Positions 43,813 through 52,120 of a stretch of DNA of 64,000 nucleotides are shown one piece after another. Source of the stretch: Streptomyces laurentii (GTDB lineage Bacteria; Actinomycetota; Actinomycetes; Streptomycetales; Streptomycetaceae); the NCBI GenBank assembly GCA_002355495.1, contig AP017424.1:248001-312000 (forward strand), written 5' to 3'. The position numbers and the translations under genes were made by a program. The notes beneath the pieces are model-generated. The model had not been told where the DNA came from and did no database searches. It saw only the letters and a list, made by a program, of their open reading frames with translations. How positions within the stretch are numbered: the stretch's first letter is position 1; every line of letters starts with the position of its first letter.

Positions 43813-44994
43813 CTACGACTCCGCCGGGCGGGGCCGGCCGGGCAGCAGGACGGCGCAGGCCGCGACCGCGAGCAGCCCGCCCGCCAGGAACGCGGCGCGC
43901 ACCCCGGCGTACGGCAGGATCAGGCCGCCGAGGGCGGCGCCTGCCGCGATCCCGACGTTGTACGCACCGGAGTTGGCGGCGAAGGCGAGGTCCGTGCGGC
44001 CGGGTGCGCAGTGCAGCATCGCGTGCTGGGTGGCCATGAAGACGGGGCCGAGCGCGCCGCCGGTGAGCACCAGGAACAGTACCGCCGCCGCGGGCCGGGC
44101 CCCCCACGCGTACAGGCCGAGCAGGCCCGTCGCCTGGACGGCCACGGCGCCGGTCAGGACGCCGTGCGGAGAGCGGTCGAGGAGCGCGCCGGCCAGGGAC
44201 ACCCCGGCCAGGCAGGCGAGCCCGAAGGCCACCAGGAGGACGCCGATGGTCTCCGGCCGGAAGCCGCCCACGTCCCCGAGGAAGGGCACGAGGTACGTGA
44301 ATCCCGCGAACGCGCCGGTGGCGGAGAGCGCCCCGGCGGTGAGCACGAGGGCGAACCGGCGGCGGTCGGGGCTGATCCCCAGGGCGGCGGGTTCCGCCTC
44401 GGGGCGCGTGGTGGGCAGCAGGACCGCGACCGTCACCAGCGAGACGAGGCCCAGGACCGCCGCCACCGTGACCGGCAGTGGCCAGCCGCCGTGCCGTCCG
44501 AGCCAGGTGCCGCCAGGCACCCCGGCGACGAGCGCGAGCGAGCCGGCCACCGACAGCGCCCCGATCACCCGGCCCCGTACGCCCGGCGGGAACAGACCGA
44601 CGGCGACCGGGCCCATCACGGCCCAGAACAGGGCCTGGGCGAGCGCGGTCACCAGCCGGGCGGCGAGCAGCGGCCCGTACGAGGAGAGGAGCGCCGCGGC
44701 CAGGCTGGAGACGGCCAGGGCGGCGAACACGCCGGTGAGGACGTGGCGGCGCGGCACGGACCGTACCGCGTGGGTGAGCGGCAGGGAGGCGACCGCCACG
44801 GTCAGGCCGTAGCCGGTGACGAGGAGTCCGGTGGCCGGCACGGACACCCCCAGCCGGCCGGCGACGACGTCGAGGAGTCCGATCGGCAGGTTCTCGGCCG
44901 TGTTGAAGGTGAAGGCGCCCAGCATCAGCGCGCCCAGCACGGCCCCGCGCGCCCGCGCGGAACGCTTGGGAGGTGTCAGGAGAGTCCCGTCCAT
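43813..44994 (-). CDS. MFS transporter (Cmx/sugar-efflux-like)
   Basis: The 393-residue protein has twelve membrane helices and typical drug-efflux motifs (ENLPIGLLDVVAGRLGVSV, VTGYGLTVAVASLPL, VLTGVFAALAVSSL, and later FNxxx-like LAFAANSGAYNVGIAAGAALGG). It groups with arabinose-efflux/chloramphenicol-type DHA1 exporters. ATG 44994 is used; GTG 45000 is possible. Substrate cannot be inferred. Confidence 0.88.
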   Translation of the reverse strand: MDGTLLTPPKRSARARGAVLGALMLGAFTFNTAENLPIGLLDVVAGRLGVSVPATGLLVTGYGLTVAVASLPLTHAVRSVPRRHVLTGVFAALAVSSLAAALLSSYGPLLAARLVTALAQALFWAVMGPVAVGLFPPGVRGRVIGALSVAGSLALVAGVPGGTWLGRHGGWPLPVTVAAVLGLVSLVTVAVLLPTTRPEAEPAALGISPDRRRFALVLTAGALSATGAFAGFTYLVPFLGDVGGFRPETIGVLLVAFGLACLAGVSLAGALLDRSPHGVLTGAVAVQATGLLGLYAWGARPAAAVLFLVLTGGALGPVFMATQHAMLHCAPGRTDLAFAANSGAYNVGIAAGAALGGLILPYAGVRAAFLAGGLLAVAACAVLLPGRPRPAES

Positions 44995-45098
44995 GGACAC
45001 AGCTCAACGGTCGGGCCGGGCCCGCCGCAATCGAATTCGCGGGCGCGGGCGAAGGCTCGGGAGGGGCGGGGGCCGGGGCCGGGGCGCGCGGGCCGTCG

Positions 45099-46490
45099 TC
45101 AGGCCCGCTGCCAGACCGTGGTGACGTTGCAGAACTCGCGGATGCCGTGTCCGGCCAGCTCACGGCCGTACCCCGAGCGCTTCACCCCGCCGAAGGGGAG
45201 GGCGGGGTGGGAGGCGGTCATGCCGTTCACGAAGACGCCGCCCGCCTCCAGGTCACGGACGAAGAAGGCGATGTCCTCCTCCTTGCGGGTCCACACGTTC
45301 GAACTCAGCCCGAAGGGCGAGTCGTTGGCGACGGCGACGGCCTCCTCGATGTCGGCGACCGGGTAGAGCGTGGCGACCGGGCCGAACGCCTCCTCGTGGT
45401 GGATGCGCATCGCGGGGGTGATGCCGGTGAGGACGGTCGGCTTGTAGTACCAGCCGCGCGGGTACGCCTCGGGCCGGCCGCCCCCGCACAGCACGGTCGC
45501 GCCGGCGGCCACGGCGTCGTCGACGAGTACCTCCAGGTCGGCGCGGCCCTGCTCGGTGGCGAGCGGGCCGACGTCGGTGTCCTCGTCGAGGGGGTCGCCG
45601 AGGGCGAGCGCGTTCATGGCGGCGGTGAAACGCTCCGCGAAGGTGTCGTAGACGTCGCGGTGGACGATGAACCGCTTGGCGGCGATGCAGGACTGGCCGT
45701 TGTTCTGGACGCGGGCGGTGACGGCGGTCTTGACCGCCCGGGACAGATCGGCGGAGGGCATCACGATGTACGGGTCGCTGCCGCCGAGTTCCAGGACGGT
45801 CTTCTTGACCTCGTCCCCGGCGATCGAGGCGACGGAACGGCCGGCCGGTTCGCTGCCGGTGAGGGTGGCGGCGGCGATCCGCGGGTCGCGCAGCACGCCC
45901 TCGACGGCGCCGGAGCCGATCAGCAGGGTCTGGAAGCAGCCCGCCGGGAATCCGCCGCGGCGGAAGAGTTCGCCCAGGTAGAGGGCGGTCTGCGGAACGT
46001 TCGACGCGTGCTTGAGCAGCCCGGTGTTGCCGGCCATGAGCGCGGGCGCCGCGAACCGGATGACCTGCCAGAGGGGGAAGTTCCACGGCATGACGGCGAG
46101 GATCGGACCGAGCGGCCGGTAGTGGACGCGGGCGAAGTCGGCGCCCGCGTCCTGGACGTCGCGCTGGGGCGGATGCTCGTCGGCGAGCAGGTCCTCGGCG
46201 TGGTCGGCGTACCAGCGCATGGTCTTGGCGCACTTGGCCACCTCGGCACGGGCGGCGACGACCGGCTTGCCCATCTCGGTGGTCATGGTGCGGGCGATGT
46301 CCTCGGTGTCCTCGTCGAGGAGGACCGCGGCGGCGCGCATCAGCCGGGCGCGCTCGGAGAAGGGGGTCGTACGGTACTGGCGGTACGCCTCGTGGGCGGC
46401 GTCGATGCGCCGCTCGACCTCGGCGGGCCCCTGCGCCTCGTACGTGCGCAGTGTCTCGCCCGTCGCCGGGTTCACGGTGGCGATACCCAT
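45099..46490 (-). CDS. NAD(P)-dependent aldehyde / succinate-semialdehyde dehydrogenase
   Basis: The 463-residue enzyme contains [34 protein letters not shown], the catalytic Glu in [11 protein letters not shown] and the catalytic Cys in [12 protein letters not shown]. The ending [23 protein letters not shown] is also conserved. This set is closest to GabD-type succinate-semialdehyde dehydrogenases. ATG 46490 has GGAGG nearby. It is monocistronic. Confidence 0.92.
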   Translation of the reverse strand: MGIATVNPATGETLRTYEAQGPAEVERRIDAAHEAYRQYRTTPFSERARLMRAAAVLLDEDTEDIARTMTTEMGKPVVAARAEVAKCAKTMRWYADHAEDLLADEHPPQRDVQDAGADFARVHYRPLGPILAVMPWNFPLWQVIRFAAPALMAGNTGLLKHASNVPQTALYLGELFRRGGFPAGCFQTLLIGSGAVEGVLRDPRIAAATLTGSEPAGRSVASIAGDEVKKTVLELGGSDPYIVMPSADLSRAVKTAVTARVQNNGQSCIAAKRFIVHRDVYDTFAERFTAAMNALALGDPLDEDTDVGPLATEQGRADLEVLVDDAVAAGATVLCGGGRPEAYPRGWYYKPTVLTGITPAMRIHHEEAFGPVATLYPVADIEEAVAVANDSPFGLSSNVWTRKEEDIAFFVRDLEAGGVFVNGMTASHPALPFGGVKRSGYGRELAGHGIREFCNVTTVWQRA

Positions 46491-46642
46491 GTCGTCTCCT
46501 CCAGGCCTCCGCCCCCGTGCCGCACTCCCCCGGGGTCAACCTCTCGCGGACCGGGCGCGGCCGCAATCGGGGCGGGACGAACGGGGCGGGGGCGGGGGCG
46601 GGCGCACCCTGAAGTCGGGCGGCGCCCCGCGCGGCCGACGGG

Positions 46643-47389
46643 TCACCCGGCGTGGGTCACCCAGCCGAGGGCGCCCGCGAGATGGGACCGGAAGGCGGGG
46701 TCCGCGTACGCCTCGATGGCGTGCCCCAGCGCGGTGAACAGGACGCGACCCCGTCCGGGTCCGGCCTCCCGGCACCACACCAGGGGATGGTCGACGCCGA
46801 GCGTGCCGCCGCGGTAGCTGGTCTCGTCGGCGCGGGCGAGGACCCGGACACCGGTGGCCCGGGGGTTGGCGGTGAAGTTGTACCACTCGTCGGTCCACTC
46901 CCAGCGGTCCGGCAGCGCGGCCGTGGCCGGATGGCCGGAGTCCTCCGCGCATACCACGCCCGGCTGGATCTCGGGGTGGCCGTCGAAGCGGGTGCCGAGG
47001 AGTTCGCCGTAGAAGGGCCAGTCGGGCTCGGCGTTGGCCGCCGCGTGCACGGCGAGCACGCCGCCCCCGTCCCGTACGTACGCCTCGAAGGCCGCCCGGC
47101 CCGCGTCGGTGAGGACGGTGCCGGTGGTGGAGAGGAGGACGACGGCGGCGCAGCGGGCGAGCCGGGCGGGAGTGAAGGCACCGGGGTCCTCGGTGATCTC
47201 GGGGCGCAGACCGGCGGCGCGGGCGAGGTCGACGAGGGCGGCGGCACCGGCGGGGATGGAGTCGTGGCGGTAGCCGGTGGTACGGGTGTAGACGAGGACC
47301 TCGTCGCCGCGCCGGCCGTCCGCCGTGCCGCCCGCGTGCTCCGCTTGTCCGGCCGGCTCGATGTGTCCGCTGTCGTCGCTGGTGGCCAC
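46643..47389 (-). CDS. ThuA-domain (glutamine-amidotransferase-like) protein
   Basis: The 248-residue protein contains VLVYTRTTGYRHDSIPAG, RDGGGVLAVHAAANAEPDWPFYGELLG, WEWTDEWYNF and CREAGPGRGRVLFTALGHAIEAYADPAFRSHLAGALGW, the ThuA signature. The first 30 residues are variable. ThuA-type proteins take part in sugar, often trehalose or glycoside, utilisation. The GTG 47389 start is preceded by GGAGAG. A LacI-type operator lies about 36 bases upstream, consistent with carbohydrate control. Confidence 0.88.
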   Translation of the reverse strand: MATSDDSGHIEPAGQAEHAGGTADGRRGDEVLVYTRTTGYRHDSIPAGAAALVDLARAAGLRPEITEDPGAFTPARLARCAAVVLLSTTGTVLTDAGRAAFEAYVRDGGGVLAVHAAANAEPDWPFYGELLGTRFDGHPEIQPGVVCAEDSGHPATAALPDRWEWTDEWYNFTANPRATGVRVLARADETSYRGGTLGVDHPLVWCREAGPGRGRVLFTALGHAIEAYADPAFRSHLAGALGWVTHAG

Positions 47390-47423
47390 GCGCCGCTCTC
47401 CCTCTCCCCTGACGCGCCCACTT

Positions 47424-47439
47424 CAGTAAGCGCTTTCTA
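47424..47439. promoter_or_regulatory. LacI/GalR-type operator upstream of the ThuA gene
   Basis: The sequence CAGTAAGCGCTTTCTA has the near-palindromic core AAGCGCTT, the central feature of LacI-family sites. It lies between the divergent ThuA and DUF3626 genes, nearer the former. No lacI-family gene is in the window, so the regulator must act in trans. Confidence 0.6.
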
Positions 47440-47501
47440 CGCCTGACCGTAGCCAGCGAAAAGCCCGCGCCGCAAGACCCGGCCTGCGGCAGACTGCGGC
47501 G

Positions 47502-48317
47502 ATGGATCTTCTTCCCCGGCCGAGCCGCGCGCTCGCCCATGTCTCCGCCCTCGCCACGGGCGGCCCGCTCGACCCCGCCCTGCGGGTCACGCTCAACTTC
47601 CATCCGGCCTTCCTCGGCCGGCTCGCCGAGGACGGCTTCTACCGCTCCCAGTTCGTCACCGGCACGAGCAACGGCGGTCTCACCGCGCACCCCGGCGGCG
47701 ACCGCTGGCGCTGGGAGAGCCGGATCTTCGGCGGGGCGTACGACGACGCGCCGGCGCACGAGCGGCCCGTGTACGGCGCGCTCGACCACCGGCGCCGCCC
47801 CTTCGGCGCCGCGCCCCGCTTCGGCTCGGCGCATCTGCGGCTGAGCGCCGCCGCCCTGGCCCGGACGACCTTCTGCTATCCGGACAGCGTCCTCGAACCG
47901 ACCGACTTCGGTGTCGCCGAACGGGCCGCGCCGCTCGTCGCGCTCGCCCTCGACGACGGCCAGGACGCGCTCGACGACTACGTCGAGGCGCAGGTGCACG
48001 GCCCGGTCGACCTGGCCCGGGACGTCGAGGCGCTGGTCCTCGACCCGTCCTTCCGCGGTACGGAGGTGGAGGCCGCGGCCCGCGCGCTGCCGTGTCCGGT
48101 CGCGTGGCACGACGGTTTCCGGCTGTCGGTCGCGGACCTGCGGCGCCATCCGGGGTACCGGGGGCCGCGGTTCGTGGAGCTGGGCGCCGAACTGGCCGTG
48201 GAGGGGTGGCTGGACGCGCGGATCGTGCAGGAGGCCGCGGAGTCGGGGCGGTACGACCGGCAGGAGGTGAAGCGGGTCTGGCATCTGCTGGCCCGGTTCG
48301 GGGCGCCGGCGCGGTAG
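47502..48317 (+). CDS. DUF3626 domain protein
   Basis: The 271-residue protein contains RVTLNFHPAFLGRLAEDGFYRSQFVTGTSNGGLTA, WESRIFGGAYDD, RPVYGALDHRRRPFGAAPRFGSAHLRL, TTFCYPDSVLEPTDFG and YVEAQVHGPVDLARDVEALVLDPSFRGT. All are hallmarks of DUF3626, which resembles ADP-ribosyltransferase-like toxins or effectors. ATG 47502 is clear. It is monocistronic. Confidence 0.87.
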   Translation: MDLLPRPSRALAHVSALATGGPLDPALRVTLNFHPAFLGRLAEDGFYRSQFVTGTSNGGLTAHPGGDRWRWESRIFGGAYDDAPAHERPVYGALDHRRRPFGAAPRFGSAHLRLSAAALARTTFCYPDSVLEPTDFGVAERAAPLVALALDDGQDALDDYVEAQVHGPVDLARDVEALVLDPSFRGTEVEAAARALPCPVAWHDGFRLSVADLRRHPGYRGPRFVELGAELAVEGWLDARIVQEAAESGRYDRQEVKRVWHLLARFGAPAR

Positions 48318-48415
48318 GGGGCAGGGGCCTGGTGGCCACCGGGGACGGCGGGGGCGGCGGGAACGGCGGGAAAAGCGTTGGGCCCGTGACGGGACGGCGC
48401 TGGTAGGACGTCACG

Positions 48416-48515
48416 ATGACGGACGCGTCGCTCGACCCCATGGACCGGCTGCTCGCCAACCGCACCGTCTTCCTGCCCTACGGCGGCGGCACGGAGCGGC
48501 TGCCCGCTCCCGCCA
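48416..48515 (+). pseudogene. Truncated 5' end of an unknown rightward gene
   Basis: ATG 48416 opens MTDASLDPMDRLLANRTVFL followed by PYGGGTERLPAP, with sensible codon use. Then the DNA switches to the antisense of a methyltransferase. Only about 33 codons of the original gene seem to remain. Identity unknown. Confidence 0.45.
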
Positions 48516-48876
48516 GTGTCGCGTGCCGGGTGTCCGGATCGGCGATGGCCTGGGCGACGTTCGCGGTCATCGTCGCGAGGTCGACCCGCAGGGGCGGGAG
48601 GGCCGTCGCGTCGCCAGGGATCCAGCGCACCCGGTCACCGCCCGGCTTGGTCCGGGCGACGTCGAGGGAGGCCCGCGCGGGATCGACGCCGACGACCTCG
48701 ATCCCGCGGCCGGCCAGGAGGAGCGCGAACACCCCTGTACCGCAGCCGATGTCCAGGACGTGGCGCGCCCCGAACTCTTCGGCCATCCGGAGGTAGGCGC
48801 CGAGATCGCCACGGTCGGGGTCGTGCGGATCGTAGATGGCGGTGAGCCGTGGATGTCCGAAACAGTCGTCGGCCAT
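48478..48876 (-). pseudogene. 3'-truncated SAM methyltransferase
   Basis: From ATG 48876 the frame encodes YDPHDPDRGDLGAYLRMAEEFGARHVLDIGCGTGVFALLLAGRGIEVVGVDPARASLDVARTKP-type motifs of a Methyltransf_25 enzyme, then ATMTANVAQAIADPD. After about 125 residues it ends in an unrelated tail. Full-length relatives have about 240 residues, so the catalytic C-terminal half is missing. The break coincides with the truncated rightward gene, indicating one deletion that removed the 3' ends of two convergent genes. Confidence 0.65.
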
Positions 48877-49004
48877 GCGGCCGAACCCAGGCGGAGGCAG
48901 CACCGAAGAGCCACCGAGTTTCGCGGAGTTCAGCCGCCCGGGGTTCCCGAGCGGGAACGCCGGGCGCCGAGTCCGCCGAAGCCGTTGGAGACATTGTCGT
49001 ATCG

Positions 49005-49020
49005 GATACATCTCTGTATC
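49005..49020. promoter_or_regulatory. Palindromic operator upstream of the aldolase gene
   Basis: GATACA-TCTC-TGTATC is a perfect 6-4-6 palindrome in a locally AT-rich stretch (TTGTCGTATCGGATACATCTCTG overlaps it in part). It lies 49 bases before GTG 49069. It fits a TetR- or GntR-type site; no partner gene is adjacent. Confidence 0.6.
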
Positions 49021-49068
49021 TTTTGGCGCACTCGCCGACCCGATCCGCCGCACCGCCGGAGGCTTCCC

Positions 49069-49887
49069 GTGCCCGATCTGCCGCCCGAAATCGCCGCGCT
49101 CCTCTCCGTCGCCATCGGCCCCCTGCCGGAGGGGGCCGTCGTGCCGCTGCCGCCCACCTTCGACTCGGTCGCGGAGGAACGCCAGCACCGGAAGGAACAA
49201 CTGGCCGCCGGTTTCCGGATCTTCGGCCGGTTCGGCTTCTCCGAGGGCGTCGCCGGGCACATCACCGTGCGCGACCCCGGGGACCCGGACACCTTCTGGG
49301 TCAACCCGTTCGGCATGAGTTTCAGCCGGATCAAGGCGTCCGACCTCATCCGCGTGGACCACGAGGGGCAGGTGCTGGACGGCGTACGGCCGGTGAACCG
49401 GGCCGCGTTCGTCATCCACGCGCAGGTGCACAGCGCCCGGCCGGACGCGATCGCCGCCGCGCACTCGCACTCCCTGCACGGCAAGGCGTTCTCCAGCCTC
49501 GGCGTCCCGCTCGACCCGATCACCCAGGACGCCTGCGCGTTCTTCGAGGACCACGGGATCTACGACGACTACCGCGGCGTCGTCAACGAGCGGGAGGAGG
49601 GCGAGCGCGTCGCCAAGGCGCTCGGCTCGTACAAGGCGGTCGTCCTGAAGAACCACGGGCTGCTCACCGTCGGCCAGTCGGTCGCCGAGGCGGTCTGGTG
49701 GTTCGTCACCATGGAACGCTCCTGCCAGGCCCAGCTGCTGGCGATGGCGGCGGGCACGCCGCAGCTGATCGACCGGGAGACGGCGCTGCTCACCCGCGGC
49801 CAGATCGGCTCGCCGATCGCCGGCTGGTTCCAGGCCCGTCCGCTCTGGGAGCAGATCACGGCCTCGGACCCCGACCTCTTCGACTGA
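49069..49887 (+). CDS. Class II aldolase/adducin-family protein
   Basis: The 272-residue protein has GVAGHITVRDPGDPDTFWVNPFGMSFS, the zinc His pair in AAHSHSLHGKAFSSLG and the third His in VVLKNHGLLTVG. It matches the aldolase/adducin group that includes sugar-phosphate aldolases and decarboxylases. GTG 49069 follows CGGAGG by about seven bases. Substrate unknown. A palindromic operator precedes it. Confidence 0.9.
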   Translation: MPDLPPEIAALLSVAIGPLPEGAVVPLPPTFDSVAEERQHRKEQLAAGFRIFGRFGFSEGVAGHITVRDPGDPDTFWVNPFGMSFSRIKASDLIRVDHEGQVLDGVRPVNRAAFVIHAQVHSARPDAIAAAHSHSLHGKAFSSLGVPLDPITQDACAFFEDHGIYDDYRGVVNEREEGERVAKALGSYKAVVLKNHGLLTVGQSVAEAVWWFVTMERSCQAQLLAMAAGTPQLIDRETALLTRGQIGSPIAGWFQARPLWEQITASDPDLFD

Positions 49888-50026
49888 CCGCCGCATCCGC
49901 CCGCGCCGTTTCGCCGTCTACGGGGACAACGTCCGCATGCTCGGCCGGAGTTCCCGTCCCGGCTGTGACAATCCCCCACCCCGTCCGGGCTTTCCGGCAC
50001 GGCTGCCACCTGGGCATACTCCACTG

Positions 50027-50057
50027 CCGCCCCGCCCGAACCCGTCGGGCGGGGCGG
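50027..50057. terminator. Perfect 13-bp hairpin before the aldo/keto reductase gene
   Basis: CCGCCCCGCCCGA (50027-50039) pairs with TCGGGCGGGGCGG (50045-50057) around ACCCG. It lies 140 bases after the aldolase stop and 26 bases before ATG 50084. It can act as terminator for the aldolase or as a 5' leader hairpin of the reductase. Confidence 0.65.
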
Positions 50058-50083
50058 CCTATCGGATGGAGTTGAGGAAACGG

Positions 50084-50977
50084 ATGACCTCGCGCACGGT
50101 CTCGGCGGCCGCCTCGGGTACCTGGACGCTCGGTGACCACATGGTCCACCGGATCGGCTTCGGCGCCATGCGGCTGACCGGAAGCGCCGCCTTCCACCTG
50201 GGCACCCCCAGTGACCGGGGGCGGTCGATCGCCGTGCTGCGCCGCGCCGTCGAACTCGGCGTCAATCACATCGACACCGCCGCCTTCTACTTCTCCCGGC
50301 TGCGGTCCTCCAACGAACTGATCAACTCTGCGCTCGCCCCCTACTCCGACGAGCTGCTCATCTCCACCAAGGTCGGTCCGGCCCGGGACGCCTCCGGCGA
50401 GTGGGCCACCTCGGCCCGCCCCGACGAGCTGCGCGGCCAGGTCGAGGAGAACCTGCGCCAGCTCGGCCGCGACCACCTCGACCTGGTCAATCTGCGGGTC
50501 ATGAGCCAGCCGTCCGTCAGCGAGCACTTCGGCGCGCTCGCCGAACTCCGTGACGCCGGACTGGTCCGCCACCTCGGCCTGTCCAACGCCCGCCCTGAGC
50601 ACCTGGACGAGGCCCGGGCGATCGCGCCCGTGGTGTGCGTACAGAACCGCTACGGCCTCGACGACCGTGACGCCGAGGAGTTGCTGCACACCTGCGCCGC
50701 GCTCGGCATCGCCTTCGTCCCCTTCTATTCCATCGCCGGCCCGGGACGCGAGGAGGGCGCCGTCCACACCGAGCACGACGAGGTCCTCTCCATCGCCCGC
50801 GCGCACGGTGCCACCCCGGCCCGGGTCCGCCTCGCCTGGACGCTCCGGAAGGGCCCGCACATCCTGGCCATCCCCGGCACGGGTAACCCGGACCACCTCG
50901 TCGACAACCTGGCGGCCGGTGAACTCCGGCTCACGGACGAGGAGTTCCAGCTCCTGGACGCGCTCGGCCGCGACTGA
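50084..50977 (+). CDS. Aldo/keto reductase
   Basis: The 297-residue protein begins near HRIGFGAMRLTG and carries GVNHIDTAAFYFSRLRSSNELI (catalytic Asp and Tyr), LLISTKVG (Lys) and the cofactor loop GHILAIPGTGNPDHLVDNLAAG. The usual catalytic His region reads DLVNLRVM, so the His may be replaced. The start ATG 50084 has GAGGAAA five bases upstream. NADPH-dependent carbonyl reduction is expected. Confidence 0.87.
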   Translation: MTSRTVSAAASGTWTLGDHMVHRIGFGAMRLTGSAAFHLGTPSDRGRSIAVLRRAVELGVNHIDTAAFYFSRLRSSNELINSALAPYSDELLISTKVGPARDASGEWATSARPDELRGQVEENLRQLGRDHLDLVNLRVMSQPSVSEHFGALAELRDAGLVRHLGLSNARPEHLDEARAIAPVVCVQNRYGLDDRDAEELLHTCAALGIAFVPFYSIAGPGREEGAVHTEHDEVLSIARAHGATPARVRLAWTLRKGPHILAIPGTGNPDHLVDNLAAGELRLTDEEFQLLDALGRD

Positions 50978-51049
50978 GCGGGAGTCGAGGCGCTCGGCCT
51001 CCTCCGGAAGCTCCACGCCGGCGACGGGGGGTCGGACCGGCGGCCGTCG

Positions 51050-51366
51050 CGTTCACCCCTGCGGCGGACGTCGGCCCGGCCGATCCCGAGGGCGTCCAGG
51101 AGGGCGATCAGGTCGCCGACGGCGGCGTCCGGGGTGTACCGGTCGCCGGGCAGACCGCGGGTGGAGCGCCCGCACCCGCGCAGGTCGGGCATCACGAGGC
51201 GGTGTGTTCCGGCGAGCCTGTCCAGCGGTTCCCGGAGGTAGGTGTGGTCCCAGTCGGGGCCTCCGTGGATCACGAGCAGCGCGCGGTGCGCGGGTCCCGC
51301 CGACTGGGCGACCAGCAGTTCGACAGGCGGCCGGCGGGACACGGTGACGAACCGATCGACGAACAC
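51050..51366 (-). pseudogene. Truncated alpha/beta hydrolase (N-terminal fragment)
   Basis: ATG 51366 opens a hydrolase with LLVIHGGPDWDHTYLREPLDRLAGTHRLVMPDLRGCGRSTRGLP and DLIALLDALGIGRADV, the strands just before the nucleophile elbow. At about 51057 the similarity stops; the G-x-S-x-G elbow and everything after it are gone. The frame then runs meaninglessly across the end of the reductase gene. About 100 of an expected 280 residues remain. Confidence 0.75.
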
Positions 51367-51390
51367 GCTTCCCCCTCCCCCGCCCGCCGG

Positions 51391-52011
51391 TCAGGCCGGG
51401 GGCGCGGCCGGCCGGGTGGCGGACTCCAACAGCGCGGGCAGGAAGGCGCGTTCGAGGGTGCCGGGGGGAAGTTCGACCGGTTCGACATAGCTCTGCGCGA
51501 GGGCGCCTTCGCGCAGGGCCACGATCAGGCGGGCGAACCGGTCGGCGTCCACGGCGAGTTCGCGTCCGCTGCGGCGGACGACGAGTTCCAGGCCGCGGGC
51601 GATCTCGGCGCGCAGGCGAGCCTCGTGGCGGGCGAGCACCCAGGAGGCCTGCGGGTCGCGGATGGCGTGCAGGGTGAACTCCATGCTCACCAGGTACCAG
51701 GCGCGTTCGTCCGGTTCGATCCGCGCGACCAGCCCGGCGAGCCGCTCCAGGGTGCACTCCTCGGGCGCGAGCGCGTCGACCGCTTCGGCGAGGCACCGGA
51801 CGACCCGTTCACCGTGCTCGTCGAAGAGAGCCAGGAAGAGTTCTTCCTTGCTCGCGAAGTTGGAGTAGTACGCCCCGCGCGTGAAGCCCGCGCGCTCACA
51901 GATCTGTTCGATCGACACCGCGTGGAACCCGTGCTCGGCGAAGGTCTCCAGGGCCGCCCGCAGCAGGGCCGCGCGGGTACGGGGGCGGCGCTTGGTGACA
52001 CCTTTCGGCAC
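51391..52011 (-). CDS. TetR-family transcriptional regulator
   Basis: The 206-residue protein has the HTH LLRAALETFAEHGFHAVSIEQICERAGFTRGAYYSNFASKEELFLALF and a helical ligand domain. GTG 52011 has AAGGAG nine bases upstream; the frame stays open further but without a ribosome site. It lies just upstream of the truncated hydrolase, which was probably its target or operon partner, and is divergent from the FHA-ABC gene. Confidence 0.9.
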   Translation of the reverse strand: MPKGVTKRRPRTRAALLRAALETFAEHGFHAVSIEQICERAGFTRGAYYSNFASKEELFLALFDEHGERVVRCLAEAVDALAPEECTLERLAGLVARIEPDERAWYLVSMEFTLHAIRDPQASWVLARHEARLRAEIARGLELVVRRSGRELAVDADRFARLIVALREGALAQSYVEPVELPPGTLERAFLPALLESATRPAAPPA

Positions 52012-52120
52012 GGGCGGTTCTCCTTCGGTCCCCGGCCGGGGACGGCCACGGGTGGGTCGGCCGCCACGATACCGGCGGCCATCCCGGGCGCGGTCAGGCC
52101 GCCGACGATAGGCTTTTCGT

